From positions 103,402-167,401 of IMG/VR virus record IMGVR_UViG_3300017917_002918: a DNA stretch of 64,000 bases; one strand, 5' to 3'. The position numbers were made by a program, and so were the translations under genes. Positions within the stretch are counted from its first letter, which is position 1; every line of letters starts with the position of its first letter. Origin of the DNA: a virus. The notes beneath the pieces are model-generated. The model worked only from the letters and a program-made list of their open reading frames with translations. It searched no databases and was not told where the DNA came from. Positions 15,939-23,921 of this stretch are shown here, piece after piece.

Positions 15939-17609
15939 TCATTCAATAAGTTTCATTATTTTCCATGCACTTTTATATTTTTTCTTTTTTCCATCAATAA
16001 TTCTACTGGTTTCAAATTCTTTAATAGTAAAATTACTATTTATTTCATTTAAATAACTGTTGAGTGTATCAATATTTTTCAATAACTTAATATTATTATT
16101 TTTAATATTAGAATTATGTGTATCGATTAAATTTATTTTATTTATTAATTCATTCCTATCTTTTGATTCTAACATTACGTGACCGACTATAGAATCAAGA
16201 TATTGTTCAAGACTTTCTAATTCTTCGTTGTCATAAGTATTAGCTATCCAATTATTTTCCATATATCTTCCTCCAATCCATGATAACTGCTCACGAATAA
16301 AAACATTACCATCAATTTCTTTAAATTTCTTTATCATATTTTCGCAAAAATCCTTCAATTTCAAATGTGACAATAAAACCAATCTATTAATTTCCCACTT
16401 TTTGCGTTCTGTTCCTTGTTGTGCCAAATGATCCTCCACAACATAGAATAATCCTTTTGCTAAGTTATGATAGCCTCTATCATACTTCTCAGCAAATTTT
16501 AGTTTATTATCCCTGTACTCTTTTAATTGTCGTTCAGCAGGTTTAATACTAAGATTCAATATTGATTGAAACGTTCGGGCATCTCTTTTCTTTATGTATA
16601 AATTAACTCTATCAGGATTATTAATATCAATTCTTTTCCTACCAAAGAATTGAATGAAATCAACCTTATTAATACTAATTATGACTATGTGTTTAACTCG
16701 TGGATCTTTAATGTTAACTCCATTATCTAATGCTTTAGTTGCAATTAAACATTTACATTCAAAGAATGATTGTTCAATTATAGTTTCCCTAGTTAATTCA
16801 CACATATGATCTGCATAATTATTATCTTCAGCACAAACAAATTTTGAACCCTTGATCCTGTTTAATAGTGTAATTGCGGTAGTATTAGAGTCAATAAATA
16901 TCAACCATTTGTCACCAGAAGTATCGTTATTAATAGTGTTTATTATGTCATCATTGTGTTTGAAATAGAATGTATCCACATATGAATAATCTCTTCCAGT
17001 TGAATACTCATACAACTTGTGATTCTTGCATTGTTCACTGAAAAATTTAATCACAGAACCCTTCAAATTATCCATTGTTGCAGATATAAAGATAGATATA
17101 ACTTTATTATTATATTTTCTCATATAATCGAAAAAGAATATATCTGTCATTTCATTAAATGATGCATCTTGAAACACATAATGAGCCTCATCAAATACAA
17201 TATAATCGTATTCAAAGGGCTTTTCATAATCAAATATAATCTGTTCATTATTAGGAGTATTGTGTATAGATTTGTTATATTTTGATTGATATAGATCTGT
17301 AGTTATTTTTTGATAGGATGTAACAGTAATAGAACCTAATCCACTCATCTTTCTTAACTCGTCTTTGGGTAGAGTTATGCCATATTCGGCAAATAGATCA
17401 GTCTTGATTTGATCCTTTAGGTTAATACGGTTACATATGTATAGAATTGATTTGTCATTTGATTCAGCATAGTTTTTTAATTTGTTTATTATGAAGTTTG
17501 ATTTACCTGTTCCAGTTTGGGAATCTATAATTATATAGTCTCCTTGATTCCATTGTTTGTATTCTTCACCAATAACTTCTGAAACATATTTTAGATTTAG
17601 TTTAGTCAA
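15939..17609 (-). CDS. SF2 DEAH-type helicase
   Basis: 556 residues from TTG after AAGGAGAA. Walker A is IDSQTGTGKSNFIINKL (~residue 28), motif II is YIVFDEAHYVF (~140), motif III is IFISATMDN, and motif VI is VDFIQFFGRKRID (~330). The C-terminal ~200 residues are helical and unassigned. The layout fits phage replication or origin-melting helicases. It is the distal gene of the minus-strand set that includes the clamp-like gene, which supports a replication role. Confidence 0.82.
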   Translation of the reverse strand: MTKLNLKYVSEVIGEEYKQWNQGDYIIIDSQTGTGKSNFIINKLKNYAESNDKSILYICNRINLKDQIKTDLFAEYGITLPKDELRKMSGLGSITVTSYQKITTDLYQSKYNKSIHNTPNNEQIIFDYEKPFEYDYIVFDEAHYVFQDASFNEMTDIFFFDYMRKYNNKVISIFISATMDNLKGSVIKFFSEQCKNHKLYEYSTGRDYSYVDTFYFKHNDDIINTINNDTSGDKWLIFIDSNTTAITLLNRIKGSKFVCAEDNNYADHMCELTRETIIEQSFFECKCLIATKALDNGVNIKDPRVKHIVIISINKVDFIQFFGRKRIDINNPDRVNLYIKKRDARTFQSILNLSIKPAERQLKEYRDNKLKFAEKYDRGYHNLAKGLFYVVEDHLAQQGTERKKWEINRLVLLSHLKLKDFCENMIKKFKEIDGNVFIREQLSWIGGRYMENNWIANTYDNEELESLEQYLDSIVGHVMLESKDRNELINKINLIDTHNSNIKNNNIKLLKNIDTLNSYLNEINSNFTIKEFETSRIIDGKKKKYKSAWKIMKLIE

Positions 17610-17642
17610 GTGTATTCTCCTTTTTGTTTTACTGTTTAATAG

Positions 17643-17840
17643 TTACGGTTTTTTATTAAGACTCTCCATCATTAATTCTCTTATATTACCTTCTTCGCGA
17701 AATGCAAATACCGTTCTTGCAGGATCATATTTATCAGGCTTGATATCTACAATTGTAAAACCCAGCTTTAATAATTGTCGTGCAAGTCGTGATGTGAAAA
17801 TTAAAATTACTTTTTCGTTATTCAAAGTAACTGAAGCCAT
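17643..17840 (-). CDS. Small DUF5659-like protein
   Basis: 65 residues with AAGGAGG before the ATG. The pattern SRLARQLLKLGFTIVDIKP followed by RTVFAFRE resembles the small DUF5659 proteins of clostridial phages and plasmids (family recalled from pattern, not searched). Lies directly upstream of the helicase in the same transcript. Confidence 0.6.
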   Translation of the reverse strand: MASVTLNNEKVILIFTSRLARQLLKLGFTIVDIKPDKYDPARTVFAFREEGNIRELMMESLNKKP

Positions 17841-17976
17841 TTGTAAATCCTCCTTGTTTGTGTACTTTTTGTTTGAGACATTATAATTTAATTACCTACC
17901 AATCAAATTAACCACTTTCTTCCATATATCTATATAACAAAAATTAGAGAAAAGATTATACTTTCCCCTAATTATA

Positions 17977-18005
17977 GTATAGCACACTTTTTATAATTTG
18001 TCAAG
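17977..18005 (-). promoter_or_regulatory. Promoter upstream of the DUF5659-like and helicase genes
   Basis: On the minus strand: TTGACA (18005-18000), 17-nt spacer, TATACT (17982-17977). A variant junction motif (TAATCAATTTATGAC) lies just upstream near 18020-18034. Confidence 0.72.
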
Positions 18006-18086
18006 TGTTTTATGCCCTTGTCATAAATTGATTACATACAAATAAATTCAATTGTCAAGTTTCTAGTTTTTCATATTCCAATGCTA

Positions 18087-18389
18087 TTATCTCCTCAAAT
18101 AATTAATTGAATAAGCATCTGCACAACTTACACCATTGTCTGGAGCATTAACATTACCTCTTGCATGTTTAGCAGGCTTTGCGTAGCAAGCAGGTTTGAA
18201 TATGTCACCAGTTTCTTTGTCTATAAACGCATAAACTGAATCTTGACCATATACAGTTTTGATTACTTTGTAATACTTCTTACCCAATGTTACAGTAAGT
18301 GTTGCAGGGGATGTTGTGTAAACAAGGTCAATCTTCTCTTGTACACCTGCTATAAATTTTTTAACATTATCATATAATTCTGTGTTCAT
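18087..18389 (-). CDS. Hypothetical phage protein, 100 aa
   Basis: GGAGGT precedes the ATG. The C-terminus (DIFKPACYAKPAKHARGNV) resembles small conserved phage proteins that end in a PAKHARG motif; no function is known for them. The junction motif (TAATTAAATTATAATTA on the minus strand) lies upstream. Confidence 0.65.
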   Translation of the reverse strand: MNTELYDNVKKFIAGVQEKIDLVYTTSPATLTVTLGKKYYKVIKTVYGQDSVYAFIDKETGDIFKPACYAKPAKHARGNVNAPDNGVSCADAYSINYLRR

Positions 18390-18546
18390 GATTCATACCT
18401 CCAATATATTAGTAATTATAATTTAATTAATAAACACATTTTAGATGCTACTCGACCTCACACAAGGTCACAGGAGCAATTTATTTTACATTGACGTAAA
18501 TTCATACTATTTATTATGTCGATGGATTATACGGTCAATTATGATT

Positions 18547-19257
18547 CTAGTCACGTTGTGACTTCCTAAATGGTAATAGTAATATATCCTGCATTGATGA
18601 CGTAATGAATACTGGATTAACTGGGCTATTAGCAGGTAAATGTAATGTTAGTGTCTTGTCTGTAATTAAGTCTACAGCATCGATCAATAGCTTTAAGTCA
18701 TATGTGTAATCCGAATGTGGTTGCTGATATTTTCGTGATTCATTTGTGTATTTAACATTTATAGTTGAGTGAATTGGTTCTGAATTTGCAATTAGTGATT
18801 TATCAATTTTCGGTAAATCTAATTCAAATGAAATAGGAATTTCTAGATTTATAATTCTTCCATAATCTGAAATTTCTGAATTTTCAATTTCTAGATTTAC
18901 AAGTTTTCTTGATTTTCTGTGTACCTTGTTTAGTTGCTTCAGATTATCTTGTAACATTGTTAATAGTTCTCGCTTGTCAAAGGTAATTTGGAATGGATTA
19001 CCTGTGTCTAGATTAGCCTTGACATTTATTATAGTGTAGTTCATAAGGCTTTGCATTTCCTTGTCCTCAATTCGGGTATAGTCATTCTTTGTGTTATCCT
19101 TATAGCACATAGCCATCATGAATCTATTGGATGCAATGTAGTATGACTCAGACTCATGTACATGTTGTAACATCGGGAGCTTGGGATCTTCTACTGTTAT
19201 TTTGCTTAGTTTCTTGATCATACGATCGTGTGCTGTTCTGTTAGTGTTATTTGTCAT
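18547..19257 (-). CDS. Possible sliding-clamp-like protein
   Basis: 236 residues with GGAGGTAAA before the ATG. The C-terminal third (YDLKLLIDAVDLITDKTLTLHL, then VFITSSMQDILLLPFRK) resembles the last domain of beta-type sliding clamps, where an aspartate-led helix is followed by strands and a terminal LLP-type strand. The N-terminal parts are also strand-helix rich. This is pattern recognition only. A clamp near a replicative helicase would make sense, but an unrelated beta protein is possible. The start overlaps the preceding 85-aa gene by 11 nt. Confidence 0.4.
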   Translation of the reverse strand: MTNNTNRTAHDRMIKKLSKITVEDPKLPMLQHVHESESYYIASNRFMMAMCYKDNTKNDYTRIEDKEMQSLMNYTIINVKANLDTGNPFQITFDKRELLTMLQDNLKQLNKVHRKSRKLVNLEIENSEISDYGRIINLEIPISFELDLPKIDKSLIANSEPIHSTINVKYTNESRKYQQPHSDYTYDLKLLIDAVDLITDKTLTLHLPANSPVNPVFITSSMQDILLLPFRKSQRD

Positions 19258-19504
19258 TTTCGTTTACCTCCGCAGGTGTAGTAAATACTGGTACTTCTTG
19301 TGATACTGATATTGTTGGATTAGCTGTTTTAGCATAGTGTAATATCTCTTGCTCTATTTCTATTGGTAATGTGTCATAGAACTTCACTTCCCTATCAGCA
19401 GATATATGAGCTATTCTTTTGTAATCACCATGTTGTGTCTCTAGTGAGTTCCAAACTGTAATGCCATTTCCAAAGTGTCCATAACCTAATTTATATTGTG
19501 TCAT
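19247..19504 (-). CDS. Hypothetical phage protein, 85 aa
   Basis: ACAGGAGGA precedes the ATG. The N-terminus YKLGYGHFGNGITVWN followed by GDYKRIAHI and FYDTLPIE matches a small family common on phages and plasmids whose function is unknown. It overlaps genes on both sides, forming a tight operon of three. Confidence 0.68.
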   Translation of the reverse strand: MTQYKLGYGHFGNGITVWNSLETQHGDYKRIAHISADREVKFYDTLPIEIEQEILHYAKTANPTISVSQEVPVFTTPAEVNENDK

Positions 19505-19772
19505 TGTCGTTTCCTCCTGTTCTTGTTATAAATTTTCCAGTAGAATCACCAAGTACAATTGGTGTTGTCTTTCTCATCTTCTTCTTATACAGTCTACCAT
19601 GTGAGTCCTCAGTTTCAAGTTCCAAAGTCTTGGATGTGACTGCTGTTATGTTAATGATTTTTGCCAAGTAGCCAAAATTATATACTCTGTAATCACCCAC
19701 TTGTGCATATTGTGCTTCTGTAGCAGGACACGAACCAATTGACTGTAACTGTACTGACTTGGTATTTGTCAT
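19491..19772 (-). CDS. Hypothetical protein, 93 aa
   Basis: Starts at the ATG after GGAGATG. Beta-rich with the pattern GDYRVYNFGYLAKIINI, perhaps an SH3-like barrel. First gene of the operon with the 85-aa and clamp-like genes. Confidence 0.6.
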   Translation of the reverse strand: MTNTKSVQLQSIGSCPATEAQYAQVGDYRVYNFGYLAKIINITAVTSKTLELETEDSHGRLYKKKMRKTTPIVLGDSTGKFITRTGGNDNDTI

Positions 19773-19817
19773 TGTTATCATCTCCATTTCATATATTTAA
19801 TTTATGACTTTATATTT

Positions 19818-19846
19818 AGTTTAGCAGAGTTGAATTGTATTGTCAA
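19818..19846 (-). promoter_or_regulatory. Promoter of the clamp-like operon
   Basis: On the minus strand: TTGACA (19846-19841), 17-nt spacer, TAAACT (19823-19818). Confidence 0.55.
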
Positions 19847-19859
19847 TATATTATTTGTA

Positions 19860-20700
19860 ATTAATTTATAATTTATTCATTGTGGTATTGTTTGGTTGTA
19901 TTAGTTAGTGCTGTGTGAGCTTATACAAGGCTACAGAGGGATATATTATTAATTATATGTGAAAATATGTGGGTGAGAATTTTGGTTCTGTTCTATAGTG
20001 TGATATAGTTTAATTTTCGGTGGACGCAGAAACCGTTGCTGTTCTATAGGGGATAAATTGAAAAATGTGGGTCAAAAAAGCGTTGCTGTTCTGTAGGGCA
20101 ATTTTTTGTGATTGTCCTCCCTCCTACCCTGTGGGACGGCGTGCCGGTCGCCGGGGCTTGATGCAGCAGCTCCTGCCAGTATACGGGATACGATGTGAAC
20201 AAACGTTTAGGCTGCTGATCCAAGGGAAAATATATACAGATGTTTGGACAAATATATACATTGGAGCTATGGCAGGAGATCGGGAAAATACACTAGAAAC
20301 GGAAAATAAAATTGTATATATAAAGGAAGGAATACATATTTTTTTGATCTAGCAGAATCTATATAATTGTATGATGCAGTAATGGCAAGTTATACATGGT
20401 TATTTGATATAATGCATATTGATAAACATAAATAATAAATAATATGTATATAATGAAGCAATTAAATTATAATTATTGTGATATTGGATGAATAATTAAG
20501 ATAATAAAAGGATATACTAGTTATATAATTGTAATTGTATTATATCGGGTAATATGTGGATTGATGTATAAAATATAATAGTGTATTATAAAAGAGTAGT
20601 AAATATTGTTGTTTGTTCTTTGAAAATTGAAAATTGTTTGATTGTGTCTTTAGTTTATAGCCTATTTTTTTTGTAATACATATAATTAAAATAAATAATT
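19860..20700. other. Divergent intergenic region with GC-rich island
   Basis: Genes diverge here. The sequence has three related copies of a short repeat: GTTCTGTTCTATAGTG near 19985, CGTTGCTGTTCTATAGGG near 20034 and CGTTGCTGTTCTGTAGGG near 20081. These are followed by a GC-rich segment (about 20117-20230) quite unlike the surrounding AT-rich DNA. An open frame across the GC-rich part has no ribosome binding site and an unlikely composition, so I do not call it a gene. Divergence, repeats and base-composition change are compatible with an origin or a recent insertion. From 20350 to 20690 I see only AT-rich sequence. Confidence 0.4.
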
Positions 20701-20713
20701 GGAGGCGTAAACA

Positions 20714-20890
20714 ATGGATAGATGGGAACAAATATATGAAAATAGTGAAGAATCAAAAGCATTAGGTCGCTTTGAATTTGGTATGAAAGAATTAGAGAAA
20801 TTAATTAAACTAGTAAAAAGAGGTTTAATTAAAAAATCTGAATATAATAAGGCAAGAAAGGAAATTGAAACGCAATTATTAAGAATATAA
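20714..20890 (+). CDS. Small hypothetical protein, 58 aa
   Basis: A highly charged helical protein (RFEFGMKELEKLIKLVKRG) with GGAGGCG upstream of the ATG. The first gene of the rightward early-type cluster. Unknown function. Confidence 0.6.
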   Translation: MDRWEQIYENSEESKALGRFEFGMKELEKLIKLVKRGLIKKSEYNKARKEIETQLLRI

Positions 20891-20968
20891 TCTATTTTTT
20901 TTGAAATAGGTTATAAATTAAAGACATAATCAAAAAATAAAATAATATTTAATTTTTTAAAGATTATA

Positions 20969-20998
20969 TTGACAGTATATTATTATGTATGATATAAT
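20969..20998 (+). promoter_or_regulatory. Promoter of the small-gene cluster
   Basis: TTGACA (20969-20974), 18-nt spacer, TATAAT (20993-20998). It starts a transcript with a structured leader. Confidence 0.75.
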
Positions 20999-21004
20999 GA
21001 AATA

Positions 21005-21100
21005 GTAAGTTAATGGTCAAACTACTGCAAGAGGTGACTTGCAGATCATCGGTCAATGTGGTGACGTAGGATCAACCGTCACAAAAAGTAATACATAATT
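21005..21100 (+). ncRNA. Structured leader RNA
   Basis: Directly after the promoter are two stable hairpins: CTGCAAG/CTTGCAG (21025-21031 with 21038-21044) and GTGACG/CGTCAC (21061-21066 with 21077-21082). GGTCAA occurs before each. It could be a cis-regulatory leader or a small RNA. No known class is recognised. Confidence 0.4.
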
Positions 21101-21129
21101 AAATTATAATAGTAAAATCAATATTTTAT

Positions 21130-21170
21130 TAGGTCTAAAGACCTAGAAAGGGTAAAAGGTGGAATTATGA
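21130..21170 (+). repeat. 41-bp leader repeat, copy 1
   Basis: The 41 bp up to and including the start codon of the 67-aa gene are repeated exactly at 21368-21408 before the next gene. The repeat contains the palindrome TAGGTCTAAAGACCTA and a GGTGG ribosome binding site. Confidence 0.85.
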
Positions 21171-21370
21171 TGTACAAACTAAAACCCTATGAAAATTGCA
21201 TACAAAGGATAATAGATATTATAAGTGTAATTGAGTTGACTCGTGACTATACAAATGTATCAATTACTAACGAATGGGAGACAGAGACTCACGTATATGA
21301 GGAAATAGCATATACTAATGACATAATGCAACCACGACAATTTTATACAACAAAGTCAAAAAAAATATAG
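21167..21370 (+). CDS. Hypothetical protein, 67 aa
   Basis: Starts at the end of the first 41-bp leader repeat (AAAGGTGGA before the ATG). The protein is charged, with no recognised motif. Its stop codon TAG forms the first bases of the second leader repeat, so the two genes are tightly coupled. Confidence 0.6.
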   Translation: MMYKLKPYENCIQRIIDIISVIELTRDYTNVSITNEWETETHVYEEIAYTNDIMQPRQFYTTKSKKI

Positions 21371-21408
21371 GTCTAAAGACCTAGAAAGGGTAAAAGGTGG
21401 AATTATGA
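21368..21408 (+). repeat. 41-bp leader repeat, copy 2
   Basis: Exact copy of 21130-21170, placing an identical hairpin and ribosome binding site before the 62-aa gene. The two proteins do not look similar, so only the leader was duplicated or selected. Confidence 0.85.
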
Positions 21409-21593
21409 AACAAGAAATTAAAATAGAATATAATAATACATGTGTGTTCTTTTGGCAACATACTTTTAGAACTGCACTTACTCACGCTAATTATTTTATT
21501 GAAAGAAACAAAGGTAACTTTGAAATGAAAGTATATTTATTAAATGAAAGTTATTTTGGTGAAAAATGGAAATTATTTAAAACAATTAAATAA
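21405..21593 (+). CDS. Hypothetical protein, 62 aa
   Basis: Translated from the second leader repeat. Contains aromatic-rich segments (NTCVFFWQHTFRTALTHANYF). Unknown function. Confidence 0.6.
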   Translation: MKQEIKIEYNNTCVFFWQHTFRTALTHANYFIERNKGNFEMKVYLLNESYFGEKWKLFKTIK

Positions 21594-21641
21594 ATAGGAA
21601 ATAAAAGTAAAATTTTATAAAAAAATGGAGGTAATAAAAAT

Positions 21642-21914
21642 ATGAAAATTTATAGTGAAATGTCATTATCAAATTTTGAATTTTGGAGTGGTGCAAAGGT
21701 TAACGCCGAAAAGCTCACTCTAAAAGAGATGGATCAAATTGAAAATATACTCGAAGATCTATATTCTGAGGGTATGAGCGAAACGGAAATTAATGACTTA
21801 TTTTGGTTCGACTTTGAAAGTATTTTGGAATGGATCGGGAAAAAAGAATGTGATCAATGTGGGGAAATATATGAAGGTCATTTTTGTGAATGTGAAGAAG
21901 AAGAAGAAATATAA
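21642..21914 (+). CDS. Small protein with C-terminal zinc knuckle, 90 aa
   Basis: TGGAGGT precedes the ATG. A helical N-terminal part is followed by CDQCGEIYEGHFCEC, a likely zinc-binding knuckle, and a glutamate tail. Followed by a hairpin at 21927-21950. Function unknown. Confidence 0.65.
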   Translation: MKIYSEMSLSNFEFWSGAKVNAEKLTLKEMDQIENILEDLYSEGMSETEINDLFWFDFESILEWIGKKECDQCGEIYEGHFCECEEEEEI

Positions 21915-21926
21915 AACTACAATTTT

Positions 21927-21950
21927 ACTAGGAGCTTACACGCTCCTAGT
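21927..21950 (+). terminator. Hairpin after the zinc-knuckle gene
   Basis: Perfect 9-bp stem ACTAGGAGC/GCTCCTAGT with loop TTACAC, just after the stop codon. There is no T-run, so it may attenuate, or stabilise the 3' end, rather than terminate fully. Confidence 0.45.
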
Positions 21951-22039
21951 GAGATAATAAAGTTCTGATTTTATTAACAAATAGTTAAAAAATAATAATA
22001 AAACCTTGAATTTATTGTAAAAGAAGGGATTGATAAAAC

Positions 22040-22261
22040 ATGGTAAAAAATAAAGAGGAATTAAAACCGATCGGATCTTTTTGTATCTCAAACAATATGG
22101 CAATAGTGATTTATGATATAATCTATGGAATAGATGATAGTATTTTAGCAGGTTACAACGATAAAAAACCTAGAAAGTATAGACTTTATTATAATTCAAA
22201 AGGTGCATATTTTAATTTCGGTAAAATAAGGGTATACATGGATCGAGTTATGAGACTATAA
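22040..22261 (+). CDS. Hypothetical protein, 73 aa
   Basis: AGAAGGGA precedes the ATG. Beta-rich sequence ending KAYFNFGKIRVYMD-like. Unknown family. In line with the small-gene cluster. Confidence 0.58.
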   Translation: MVKNKEELKPIGSFCISNNMAIVIYDIIYGIDDSILAGYNDKKPRKYRLYYNSKGAYFNFGKIRVYMDRVMRL

Positions 22262-22300
22262 AATATAACATTTATTGTTAAAAATTGGAGGTAAAAAAAT

Positions 22301-22468
22301 ATGAGAGAATATAGTTTTATATTTGAAAATGGAATATATACGTTAATAAACACTAAATATAATAATATTGAAGTTTTTGGAATAGGACACAAAGATCGAA
22401 AAATAGCGTTAAAAAACGCAAAAAACTACTGTAAGAACACATTTTCAAAACTAAATGTTTTAGCATAA
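22301..22468 (+). CDS. Small hypothetical protein, 55 aa
   Basis: TTGGAGGT lies 7 nt before the ATG. The protein (EYSFIFENGIYTLINTKYN at the N-terminus) then has a lysine-rich helix. It is correctly spaced between its neighbours. Confidence 0.6.
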   Translation: MREYSFIFENGIYTLINTKYNNIEVFGIGHKDRKIALKNAKNYCKNTFSKLNVLA

Positions 22469-22485
22469 AACAAAGGAGATCTATT

Positions 22486-22917
22486 ATGAATAATAAAATT
22501 GAGGCATTGAGGAAATATTTAGGAATTAATGAAGAAGTTGAAATAGTTGAAGGTTATGACACAAATATATTTGAAGTTGAGGGATCGGAGTATCTAGTAT
22601 TAACTAATGAAGAAGCGAACGAAAAAACACAGGAATATATACTTGAAACGTTATGGGCTTTTAATGCAGATTTTATTCTAAAAAATTCAGTTGTAATTAA
22701 TTGGAATAATGACACAAAAAAAGCATTAACAGAAATGCAAAGTAAACTTTGTGAGGGATCAAACGAAATTATCAAAGCAATAATAAAAGATATGGATCAA
22801 TTTGTTGAAAAGGCTATTGATGCAGATGGCAGAGGGCATTTTTTATCAACTTACGACGGGAACGAGAATGAGGAAGAAGTTAACGGTGTGACTTATTATA
22901 TATACCAAACAAACTAA
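22486..22917 (+). CDS. Conserved phage hypothetical protein, 143 aa
   Basis: AAAGGAGA precedes the ATG. The C-terminal DGRGHFLSTYDGNENEEE and YYIYQTN resemble small proteins seen in many unrelated phages with no known role. It is followed by a factor-independent terminator. Confidence 0.65.
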   Translation: MNNKIEALRKYLGINEEVEIVEGYDTNIFEVEGSEYLVLTNEEANEKTQEYILETLWAFNADFILKNSVVINWNNDTKKALTEMQSKLCEGSNEIIKAIIKDMDQFVEKAIDADGRGHFLSTYDGNENEEEVNGVTYYIYQTN

Positions 22918-22938
22918 TTAATTTATGATAGAAACATC

Positions 22939-22969
22939 AAGAGGATCTAAAAATAGATTCCTCTTTTTT
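22939..22969 (+). terminator. Terminator of the small-gene cluster
   Basis: Stem AAGAGGATCTA against TAGATTCCTCTT (one bulge), followed by T6. Confidence 0.8.
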
Positions 22970-23240
22970 GTTTATTTGTCTTTATTTGTATATATACATT
23001 AACATATTATACTATTATTTAATTATTGCTATTAGTTGCTTTAAAATTGACTCGTGAAGAATCGGGATCTGGTGTAATGATATTATATTGCTAGGCGTGA
23101 ATTAGTTGATTATTAGTGGTATTTTAAAGGTTAATATTTTTAGGTGTGGAGTATAATTAATCAATTTATGATTTAAAACTTTAAGTTATATTGCCAATAT
23201 AATTAAATTATATTGTTTATTGGTTTATTTGTGATTTATA
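22970..23240. other. AT-rich intergenic region
   Basis: No ORF with a ribosome binding site is seen. Contains a copy of the junction motif (about 23157-23176) and leads into the promoter at 23241. Confidence 0.4.
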
Positions 23241-23270
23241 TTGACAGTATAATAATTAGTGTGGTATAAT
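23241..23270 (+). promoter_or_regulatory. Promoter of the 147-aa gene
   Basis: TTGACA (23241-23246), 18-nt spacer, TATAAT (23265-23270). Confidence 0.78.
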
Positions 23271-23312
23271 TGTATTAAGGTAATTAAATTAAATATATGG
23301 AGGTTTTCTATT

Positions 23313-23756
23313 ATGTTAGAGTCAATCAACGCATATTTTCCCGATGAATCAACAAATAATGATGTAATTGTTAACTTAAAATACAGGGACTATAAAAGCA
23401 AGTACGCAACAAATAAGACTGTAATTGGTAGTTATGACGCAACAAACAAGACTATAGATGTTATATTTCCCAAAGATCAAGCCGAAAAACTAAATAATTT
23501 GGGTAATAAGTATCAACAAGAAACATTTAGTTTTTTATTTCAAAAAAATGACGGTACTATGATTGTTTTAGACTTCGAAGCTAAAACAAAAGATAATGCA
23601 ATTAAAAACATGGAAAAATACACAAAAGGTTTGTTTCTTTTGTATATTAGAGAAGTGATCGCAGGTGATGGCAGTTATGCAAAATACGAAAGATATAATA
23701 TATCTAGAGGTGACATAAATATAAATTACTATTTCGGAGGAAAAATAAATGTATAA
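23313..23756 (+). CDS. Hypothetical protein, 147 aa
   Basis: The start ATG follows TGGAGGTTT; an upstream in-frame extension would lie in the promoter and is rejected. The sequence alternates strands and short helices (VIGSYDATNKTIDVIFPKDQ). No family recognised. The stop overlaps the start of the next small gene. Confidence 0.62.
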   Translation: MLESINAYFPDESTNNDVIVNLKYRDYKSKYATNKTVIGSYDATNKTIDVIFPKDQAEKLNNLGNKYQQETFSFLFQKNDGTMIVLDFEAKTKDNAIKNMEKYTKGLFLLYIREVIAGDGSYAKYERYNISRGDININYYFGGKINV

Positions 23757-23901
23757 ATTGATGAATGATATTAAAAGATTGAAGGAAATAATTATTATCT
23801 ATAGTATGAGAGGCTATAGAGAACACAAGGATGTATTATCTAGGGCTTTACGGTTATTAGAGAAAAAGGAAATAGAAGTAGATAATATATATGAAGAATA
23901 G
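23749..23901 (+). CDS. Small hypothetical protein, 50 aa
   Basis: The start codon overlaps the end of the previous gene, with GGAGG 8 nt upstream. A basic helical protein (NDIKRLKEIIIIYSMRGYRE). The last gene before a terminator. Confidence 0.6.
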   Translation: MYKLMNDIKRLKEIIIIYSMRGYREHKDVLSRALRLLEKKEIEVDNIYEE

Positions 23902-23921
23902 CCCACAAGGCTATTTTTTTG
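23898..23921 (+). terminator. Factor-independent terminator
   Basis: Stem ATAGCC/GGCTAT with loop CACAA and T7. Confidence 0.85.

Noticed and set aside
20065-20352. 95-codon plus-strand ORF through the GC-rich island
   Set aside because: No ribosome binding site, odd composition and no protein-like pattern.
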